DNA of 10,609 nucleotides from an uncultured Eisenbergiella sp. GTDB lineage: Bacteria > Bacillota > Clostridia > Lachnospirales > Lachnospiraceae. The notes beneath the pieces are model-generated. The model did no database searches, was not told the DNA's origin, and saw only the letters and a list, made by a program, of their open reading frames with translations. The DNA is taken from NCBI GenBank assembly GCA_948960675.1, contig CARDPF010000094.1:1-10609 (forward strand), in the 5' to 3' direction. This document shows positions 1 to 5,197 of the stretch, one piece after another (positions within the stretch are counted from its first letter, which is position 1; the number at the start of each line of letters is the position of its first letter). Made by a program: the position numbers and the translations under genes.

Positions 1-12
1 TATTTCCCGTCC

Positions 13-54
13 GCAAGCCTTGCAAGGCTGTAATGGCCATGCGCCCCCGCAGGC
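13..54 (-). repeat. Short repeat in the lacI 3' flank (copy 1)
   Basis: Read on the minus strand, just after the lacI stop, this holds GCCTGCGGGGGCGC (54 to 41), then TTACAG (33 to 28) after a 7-nt gap, then GCTTGC nearby. The same blocks with the same 7-nt gap occur at 10567-10593 on the plus strand after the last gene. Inside it, AGCCTTGCAAGGCT (16-29) is a perfect 14-bp palindrome. The repeat starts 66 nt after the lacI stop, so it would lie in the lacI 3' UTR. It could be a dispersed palindromic repeat or part of transcript-end processing. No U-tract is visible. Confidence 0.5.
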
Positions 55-119
55 TGCCGGGAAGCCGTTCCTGCCTCTTTCCTCCTGCAAAATTGTTTAG
101 TGAGCAAGCGGCACAAAAA

Positions 120-1142
120 TCAGGCGGGGGCAATGTCCTTTTCCTTTGTGGTGCCCCCATAACGGTATTCCACGGGAAGCAGCGTCAGGCTGGGGACGGT
201 CTGGGTGTTTGGGGCGGTCAAAATTTCCACGCATTTTTCAGAAAGCTGCTCCAGCGGCTGGCAGATGGAAGAGACGAACAGTTCCCCGTCTTCGTTTCCG
301 AATTTGCGGATGCCGTCGAATCCGATGATCTGTACATCCTGCGGGATGCAAAAGCCTTCCTGCTGCAAAAGCCGCAGGAACAGGTAGCCGTGGTAATCCG
401 TATGGGCGAAAACCCCGTCGAAGCGCAGGGAGCCGTCCGGATTTTTGTGGCGGTCCAGAAATTCCTTCATCAGGGCAAGTTTTTCGTCACAGTCCACCAC
501 ATCGAGAAAGTCCGGTTCCAGCCCGTATTTTTTGCAGGCGTGGAGGTAGCCGTCCCTGCGCTTATCGGATTCGCCGGGGAAAACGGAATGGAAACGGATG
601 TAGACCGGATGCCTGCAGCCAAATTCCAGCAGCTTTTCGATTGCGAGGCAGCCCCCCGCGAAATTGTCGGAAGCCACCCGGGGGATCACCTGGTTTTCAA
701 AAAAGCGGTCAAATACCACGAGGGGAAGTCCCGGGGTGATATATTTGCCCACATCGGAATAGGTGAGCGCGATAATGCCGTCCACTTTATTATTGATGGC
801 CATGTTCAGGTAATCAATTTCCTTTTGCGGAATGCCGTCCGCACAGCACAAAAGAAGCTTCATGCCCCTTTTATAAAGTGCGCCCTCGATGTAGTCGGCA
901 AAGGAGGCGAAAAAGGGATTGTGGGTGTTGGGGATGATCAGGGCCACCAGATTGCTTTTCTGGGTCTTTAGGCCCCGGGCATAGGTGTTCACTTCATAAT
1001 GTAAGGCGGCAATGGCGTTTTCCACCTTGATCCTGTTTTTTTCGGAGACGGGGATACCGTTGATGACCTTGGACACCGTACCAAGGGCCACACCGGCTTG
1101 CTTTGCCACGTCCTTCATGGTGGATGCTTTTTGGGAAGTCAT
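120..1142 (-). CDS. LacI-family transcriptional repressor
   Basis: This 340-residue protein has the usual LacI length and architecture. Residues about 8-27 form the helix-turn-helix (TMKDVAKQAGVALGTVSKVI). The hinge helix follows at about 50-62 (NTYARGLKTQKS), with the Leu that LacI proteins insert at the central CpG. A periplasmic-binding-protein-like effector domain begins at LVALIIPNTHNPFF and contains VVFDR, the typical mid-domain motif. The ATG at 1142 is preceded by AGGAGG six bases upstream, so the start is firm. The gene is divergent from the transport and hydrolase operon. Palindromes with a central CG, typical LacI-family operators, lie between them, so it most likely represses the operon and itself. 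The inducer is not shown by the sequence; a fructose-containing sugar or a metabolite of one is inferred from the GH32 genes. Confidence 0.95.
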   Translation of the reverse strand: MTSQKASTMKDVAKQAGVALGTVSKVINGIPVSEKNRIKVENAIAALHYEVNTYARGLKTQKSNLVALIIPNTHNPFFASFADYIEGALYKRGMKLLLCCADGIPQKEIDYLNMAINNKVDGIIALTYSDVGKYITPGLPLVVFDRFFENQVIPRVASDNFAGGCLAIEKLLEFGCRHPVYIRFHSVFPGESDKRRDGYLHACKKYGLEPDFLDVVDCDEKLALMKEFLDRHKNPDGSLRFDGVFAHTDYHGYLFLRLLQQEGFCIPQDVQIIGFDGIRKFGNEDGELFVSSICQPLEQLSEKCVEILTAPNTQTVPSLTLLPVEYRYGGTTKEKDIAPA

Positions 1143-1210
1143 AAATTTCCTCCTCTCTGCGTTTCGTTCATGCGGCCGGACTATTGGTTATGACACGTAA
1201 TGGTTTAGGC

Positions 1211-1326
1211 AAGTGTGCCCTGCCACGGCATCCCCCGTCAAATTACTGGGCTGTCCTAAGCGCCGAGCGCTTGTTTGGGATTGACCCAAGCAGGGGAAGA
1301 CAGGGCGGATGCTAGCCGCCGCACTT
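1211..1326. other. Inverted-repeat-rich segment, possible structured RNA
   Basis: This non-coding stretch contains several nested complements. They are 1211-1217 with 1320-1326 (one wobble), 1217-1222 with 1301-1306 (GCCCTG/CAGGGC), 1251-1255 with 1299-1303 (CTGTC/GACAG), 1258-1263 with 1267-1272 (AAGCGC/GCGCTT, CGA loop), 1270-1279 with 1285-1294 (two wobbles) and 1304-1308 with 1316-1320 (GGCGG/CCGCC). Some are mutually exclusive. The lacI promoter would place the segment in a roughly 190-nt 5' leader on the minus strand. However, the wobble positions pair as U-G only in plus-sense RNA and become A-C in minus-sense RNA. I recognise no known riboswitch or RNA family. It may instead be a mobile palindromic repeat. 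Confidence 0.35.
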
Positions 1327-1339
1327 TTGTACTGCTTTG

Positions 1340-1368
1340 ATTATACCATGTTATGGGTAACGTTTCAA
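1340..1368 (-). promoter_or_regulatory. Leftward sigma-A promoter of lacI
   Basis: On the minus strand there is a -35 box TTGAAA (1368-1363), a 17-bp spacer and a perfect -10 box TATAAT (1345-1340). TGG directly precedes the -10, giving an extended -10 element. Transcription would start near 1333, leaving about 190 nt of leader before the lacI ATG. The -35 lies inside the imperfect operator at 1356-1367, which predicts autorepression. Confidence 0.75.
1356..1367. promoter_or_regulatory. Imperfect LacI-family operator (O1)
   Basis: GGTAACGTTTCA matches 10 of 12 positions of the perfect palindrome TGAAACGTTTCA found twice nearby. The right half-site is intact and the left half is degenerate. 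Its centre is 31 bp from the next operator, about three helical turns, so both would lie on one face of the DNA. It overlaps the lacI -35 box. Confidence 0.55.
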
Positions 1369-1385
1369 CTAGTGAAAATGCATAA

Positions 1386-1399
1386 ATGAAACGTTTCAT
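1386..1399. promoter_or_regulatory. LacI-family operator (O2), perfect palindrome
   Basis: ATGAAACGTTTCAT is a perfect 14-bp palindrome with a central CG, the standard form of LacI-family operators. It lies upstream of the lacI -35 and about 86 bp upstream of the predicted operon start. It could take part in autoregulation or in looping with the downstream operator. It is shorter than, and spaced unlike, the usual CcpA cre consensus, so the adjacent LacI protein is the preferred ligand. Confidence 0.8.
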
Positions 1400-1443
1400 A
1401 TTTGGGAAAAAGTAACGAAATCAGATTATTTTCCATAATTATA

Positions 1444-1472
1444 TTGATAAATGATGTGCGAAGTGTTATGAT
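1444..1472 (+). promoter_or_regulatory. Rightward sigma-A promoter of the transport/hydrolase operon
   Basis: There is a -35 box TTGATA (1444-1449), a 17-bp spacer and a -10 box TATGAT (1467-1472). TGT directly before the -10 gives an extended -10. AT-rich sequence upstream (about 1420-1443) could act as an UP element. Transcription would start near 1479, a few bases before operator O3, giving a leader of about 65 nt. Confidence 0.75.
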
Positions 1473-1484
1473 CAGTACAACAAA

Positions 1485-1500
1485 TATGAAACGTTTCATA
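1485..1500. promoter_or_regulatory. LacI-family operator (O3), perfect palindrome
   Basis: TATGAAACGTTTCATA is a perfect 16-bp palindrome sharing its 14-bp core with O2. Its centre lies exactly 100 bp from that of O2. It sits just downstream of the predicted transcription start, where bound repressor would block initiation or early elongation. It is the strongest candidate for the main operator of the operon. Confidence 0.85.
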
Positions 1501-1543
1501 AACAACCGTAAATAAAACAGGAATTGAGGAAGGAGAAAAAAGT

Positions 1544-2498
1544 ATGAAAATGGGGAGGGCAAGCACTGCCACTGCAGGCGAAAGGGCCATACCCAGGGAA
1601 AGCCTTGGGAAGCGGTTAAAGAAGCACTGGGAATTTTATCTGCTGCTGCTGCCGGGAATCGTGATCACGATTATTTAAGTACATACCGATTTACGGCATT
1701 CAGATTGCATTTCGGGACTACAACGCCATGGACGGCTTCTTTGGAAGCGCGTGGGTGGGACTGAAATGGTTCGAGCGGTTTTTCAACAACTACAATAGTG
1801 TCCGCATGATCCGCAACACGGTGCTGCTGAGCCTTTACAGCATTTTGTGGACATTTCCCATTCCGATCATCCTGGCCCTGCTGATCAATCAGGTAAAGGC
1901 CAAGCGGTTCCAGCGGGTGTCACAGACCATCCTGTATGCGCCCCACTTCATTTCCGTCATGATCCTGTGCGGTATGCTGCGGATTTTCCTTTCCCCCTAC
2001 GGCGGGCTGATCAGCATGATTATGCAGGCCTTTGGGGCAAAGGAGGTCAACCTGATCGACTCGGCATCCGCTTTTAGGACCATTTACATCGCCTCCAGCA
2101 TTTGGCAGGACGCGGGCTGGGGAACGATCATTTACATCGCGACGCTTTCCAGCGTGGACGCCTCCCTGCATGAGGCGGCGAAGGTGGACGGGGCCAGCGC
2201 CCTGCAGAGAATCATCCATATTGACATACCGGAACTGGTTCCCGTCATCGTCATCCAGCTGATCATGTCTTTCGGAAACCTGATGAACGTGGGATTTGAG
2301 AAAGCTTATCTGTTGCAGACCAGTTTAAATAAGGAGACTTCGGAAATCATCGCCACTTATGTATACGAACAGGGTATGTTGAAGGCGATGTACAGTTTTT
2401 CCACCGCAGTGAGCCTGTTTAACACGGTGGTGAACATTATTCTGCTGCTGGTAGTCAATAAGATATGCAACAAGCTTTCCGATGTAAGCTTTGTATAA
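1544..2498 (+). pseudogene. LplB-type ABC sugar permease, frameshifted
   Basis: Translation from ATG 1544 (AGGAG at 1531-1535, 8-nt spacing) gives 44 residues that look like the start of an LplB-type CUT1 permease, including the first membrane segment (LLLLPGIVITII). It then stops at TAA 1676-1678. The family continuation, FKYIPIYGIQIAF, is encoded from 1674 in another frame and runs without a stop to 2498. Restoring two bases in the T-run near 1674-1676 would give a normal 318-residue protein. The EAA loop (EAAKVDGA, codons from 2172) that contacts the ATPase is intact. The break could be a true mutation, a homopolymer sequencing error or, less likely, recoding. Re-initiation at ATG 1728 would give 256 residues lacking the first membrane helix. 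The gene is first in the operon, 12 bp before the second permease. Confidence 0.8.
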
Positions 2499-2510
2499 GG
2501 GGGTGGGGAT

Positions 2511-3404
2511 ATGAAAAAGGAAAAGAAACTGTCGTCGGACAGGGTGTTTGACCTTGTAAACTGTACCTTTCTGCTGCTGTTGGTGTTGGTGGTGGCATAT
2601 CCGCTTTACTATGTGCTGGTAGCTTCCATTTCGGATCCTTATGAAGTGTATGCGGGAAAGACGTTCCTGCTTCCCTCCAAGGTGACTTTTGAAGGGTATG
2701 TGAGGGTGTTTCGGGAACAGTCCATCGCCAAGGGCTATTTAAACAGCATTTATTATACGGTTTTGGGCACGGTGGTTTCCGTGGCGCTGGTCATTACCAC
2801 CGGATACTGTGTCTCCAAAAAGACGCTGCCTTTCCGTAAGAGCATCATGATTTTCTATGTCATCACCATGTATTTCGGCGGCGGACTGATTCCCACCTAT
2901 CTGGTGGTTTCCCGCACGGGACTGTTAAACAGTGTGTGGGCGCTGATTCTGCCCGGCGGCGTGGCGGTTTACAACGTGATTGTGGCGAGGACTTATTTTG
3001 AAAGCAGCATTCCGGGGGATTTGTACGAGGCGGCGGCCATCGACGGCAGCAGCAACCTGGGCACCTTTTTTAAGATAGCCCTCCCCTTGGCAAAACCGAT
3101 TTTGGCGGTGATGGTGATTTTTACCATGGTGGCATACTGGAACGACTGGTTCACCTCCCTGATCTATATGGAGGATAAGGCGCGGTATCCTTTGCAGCTG
3201 GCGCTGCGCCAAATCCTGATCCAGAGCCAGGCAACCGCTACCATGATGGGCAATATGGACGGCGGTTATGCGGAAGCAAACAAAATTACGGAACTGATCA
3301 AGTTTGCCTCCATTGTGGTGGGTGCGGTTCCGATGCTGGTGGCGTATCCGTTTGTACAAAAGTATTTTGAAAAAGGCTTTATGGCCGGTGCGGTAAAAGG
3401 GTAA
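2511..3404 (+). CDS. YtcP-type ABC sugar permease (CUT1 family)
   Basis: This 297-residue integral membrane protein is the second permease of a carbohydrate ABC importer. About six hydrophobic helices are visible, near residues 17-39, 77-99, 110-132, 140-160, 195-217 and 262-282. The EAA loop EAAAIDGSSN starts at residue 173 and is followed by the conserved LP at 191-192. The C-terminus KYFEKGFMAGAVKG is characteristic of this subfamily. The start follows a G-rich Shine-Dalgarno (AAGGGGGTGGGG), 12 bp after the upstream permease, which suggests translational coupling. It would pair with the LplB-type permease, deliver sugar from the lipoprotein encoded next, and use an ATPase supplied from elsewhere, as is usual for this class. 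The transported sugar cannot be read from the sequence; fructan-derived oligosaccharides are inferred from the hydrolases. Confidence 0.95.
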   Translation: MKKEKKLSSDRVFDLVNCTFLLLLVLVVAYPLYYVLVASISDPYEVYAGKTFLLPSKVTFEGYVRVFREQSIAKGYLNSIYYTVLGTVVSVALVITTGYCVSKKTLPFRKSIMIFYVITMYFGGGLIPTYLVVSRTGLLNSVWALILPGGVAVYNVIVARTYFESSIPGDLYEAAAIDGSSNLGTFFKIALPLAKPILAVMVIFTMVAYWNDWFTSLIYMEDKARYPLQLALRQILIQSQATATMMGNMDGGYAEANKITELIKFASIVVGAVPMLVAYPFVQKYFEKGFMAGAVKG

Positions 3405-3456
3405 CAATTGCGGCGGTTTTTTGGCGGCAAGCAAAATAAAAAGGAGGATGGAAACA

Positions 3457-5103
3457 ATGATGGAAAAGCGTTACAAAAAGTGGATGGCGGCAGGACTGAC
3501 GGCAGCGATGGCCTTGTCCGTGACGGCGTGCGGAAACAGCGGAAGCGGGGCAGGTAGCGATGCAGATAAGGCGGACGCCCAGCAGACCAATTTTAAGATT
3601 TTTGCGGGGATCAGCCCGCTCTCCCCGGACAACAGCGAAAAGCCCCTGGTAAAACAGTTAAACGAGGCGGCGGGGGTGACGATTGAGTGGAACTGTGTAT
3701 CCGGCGATACCCTGACGGAGAAGAAAAACCTGATCTTAAATGCCGGCAACGATCTGCCGGATGCATTGATGGCGGCAAGCATGAGTGACAGCGAGTTGAT
3801 CACCGGCGGGGCCAGCGGGCTTTTGCTGCCGCTGGAAGGCTATATCAATGAGGAGACCATGCCCAACCTGACCAAGATCATCGAAAAGCGTCCGGAAATG
3901 CTGGCCACCTGCACCATGCCTGACGGGCATATTTACGGCCTGCCCGGTATCTCCGAGATGGGCTTTACCTACAAGGACAACAATACATATTATATCGGCG
4001 CAATCCCGCAGTTTACGGCGATCAACACCAAGTGGCTGGAGGCGGTGGACATGGAAATGCCGACCACGGTGGACGAACTGCATGAGGTGTTAAAGGCATT
4101 TAAGGAAAACGATGTCAACGGCAACGGCGATCCTACGGATGAGATTCCCATGTCCTTCATTTTCCCGGAAAGCAACGGCGCGTGGTGCGCGGGCATGAGC
4201 ACGTTCTTTGCACCCTTTGGATGCACGGATTACCAGATGGACCACAGGGCCATCAAGGACGGGAAAGTGTATTATCAGGCGGCCTCCGAGGAATATAAAA
4301 ATGCCATCGCTTACTATCATGACTGGTTTGAGGAAGGGCTGATTGATATCGAGGTCTTCTCCCAGGATTCCAGCCAGTATATCGCAAAGGGCAACGGTGA
4401 CGACGCCCGCCTTGGCGTGTTCGTGTGGTGGGAAATTCCGGAGGTGGTCGGCGCAGAGCGCGCGGCGGACTATGCATACCTGCCGATTTTGAACGGCCCT
4501 GACGGCAAGCATCATGTGAACTTAAACGAAATGGGAACCACGGGACATGATTCCTTCTCCGTCACCAAGGCATGCAAAAATCCGGAACTCCTGCTCAAAT
4601 GGGTGGATCAGAGATACGATCCCATCATCAGCATGCAGTGTATTTACGGCCCCATCGGCACCTACTGGACGGATGAACCGGATGAAAACGGCTGCTATTC
4701 CATGCGCGAATTAAAAGAAGGGGAGACGGCAGGCGAACTGAAGTCCAAATCCGAGTGGACCGGCCCCTCCGAGCAGCTGGCAGAGGACTATGGTACTTAT
4801 TATTACATGGAAGACCGCGCACAGGAAAGGCTGGATGACCTGAACAATTTCTGGTTCCAGTATGTGGACAGCACCGAGTATTTCCCCTCTGTCGTGTACA
4901 CGGAGGAGGAGATCGAAGTGATCAACGACAAGCTTAGCGACTTAAAGGCCATGAGCGAGGAGCGGATTGCGCATTGGCTGCGGGACGGCGGTATCGAAAA
5001 CGAGTGGGATCAGTATCTGGCAGATTTGGACAGCATGGGGCTGCAGGATGTGATCGGTGCATGGCAGGCGGCTTATGACCGGTATGCGGCGGCGCTTAAG
5101 TAA
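3457..5103 (+). CDS. Extracellular sugar-binding lipoprotein (LplA/YtcQ-like)
   Basis: This is the solute-binding component of the importer, 548 residues, within the 500-560 usual for LplA-like proteins. It has a lipoprotein signal: basic MMEKRYKKW, a hydrophobic stretch, and the lipobox VTAC with Cys25 as the lipidation site. A Gly/Ser/Asp-rich linker follows. The mature protein has the family 1 binding-protein fold, with features such as KNLILNAGNDLPD early on and an Asp/Gly/Asn-rich segment with NGNGDPTDEIP in the middle. ATG 3457 is chosen because GGAGG (3443-3447) sits 9 nt upstream; the in-frame codons from 3421 include this ribosome site and are unlikely to be translated. The gene is followed by an intrinsic terminator, a common arrangement that lets the binding protein be made in excess over downstream enzymes. 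Confidence 0.93.
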   Translation: MMEKRYKKWMAAGLTAAMALSVTACGNSGSGAGSDADKADAQQTNFKIFAGISPLSPDNSEKPLVKQLNEAAGVTIEWNCVSGDTLTEKKNLILNAGNDLPDALMAASMSDSELITGGASGLLLPLEGYINEETMPNLTKIIEKRPEMLATCTMPDGHIYGLPGISEMGFTYKDNNTYYIGAIPQFTAINTKWLEAVDMEMPTTVDELHEVLKAFKENDVNGNGDPTDEIPMSFIFPESNGAWCAGMSTFFAPFGCTDYQMDHRAIKDGKVYYQAASEEYKNAIAYYHDWFEEGLIDIEVFSQDSSQYIAKGNGDDARLGVFVWWEIPEVVGAERAADYAYLPILNGPDGKHHVNLNEMGTTGHDSFSVTKACKNPELLLKWVDQRYDPIISMQCIYGPIGTYWTDEPDENGCYSMRELKEGETAGELKSKSEWTGPSEQLAEDYGTYYYMEDRAQERLDDLNNFWFQYVDSTEYFPSVVYTEEEIEVINDKLSDLKAMSEERIAHWLRDGGIENEWDQYLADLDSMGLQDVIGAWQAAYDRYAAALK

Positions 5104-5145
5104 GCTTTGTATGTGCCGGTAAAACGGTCGGTAATGCATATCTGC

Positions 5146-5181
5146 AAGGGGCAGACAGGATCAAAAAGTCTGCCCCTTTTT
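5146..5181 (+). terminator. Intrinsic terminator after the binding-protein gene
   Basis: AAGGGGCAGAC (5146-5156) pairs perfectly with GTCTGCCCCTT (5168-5178) around an 11-nt loop, and the transcript continues as a run of U (5177-5181). This is a canonical rho-independent terminator with an 11-bp stem and a short U-tract. I see no convincing promoter between it and the next ATG at 5198, so the enzyme genes probably depend on read-through. Confidence 0.85.
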
Positions 5182-5197
5182 AAAAAAGGAGAAGCTT

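Noticed and set aside
1..40. Possible partial gene starting at ATG 40 on the minus strand and leaving the window
   Set aside because: Only 13 codons are visible, the ribosome site is poor and it overlaps the repeat and its palindrome. It cannot be supported.
33..971. Long 312-codon plus-strand open frame opposite lacI
   Set aside because: It lies wholly antisense to a clear LacI-family gene, resembles no protein family I know and has no ribosome site. It is a by-product of GC-rich codon use.
1158..1170. CGTTTC near the lacI start as a fourth operator
   Set aside because: Only one half-site is present; the other half shows no match.
1180..1218. GCCTAAACCATT on the minus strand, reminiscent of part of a c-di-GMP-I riboswitch
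   Set aside because: The other conserved blocks of that riboswitch (GGGACGCAAAGCC and the GGUAG receptor region) are absent.
1386..1500. Palindromes read as CcpA catabolite-repression (cre) sites
   Set aside because: The half-sites are closer together than in the usual cre consensus, both are perfectly symmetric, and they flank a divergent LacI-family gene. The local repressor is the simpler explanation, though CcpA overlap is not excluded.
1670..1680. Programmed +1 frameshift as the primary annotation of the permease
   Set aside because: The Ile tRNA would re-pair poorly on TTT and no well-spaced internal Shine-Dalgarno is present. I know of no recoding in this family. A mutation or sequencing error is more likely.
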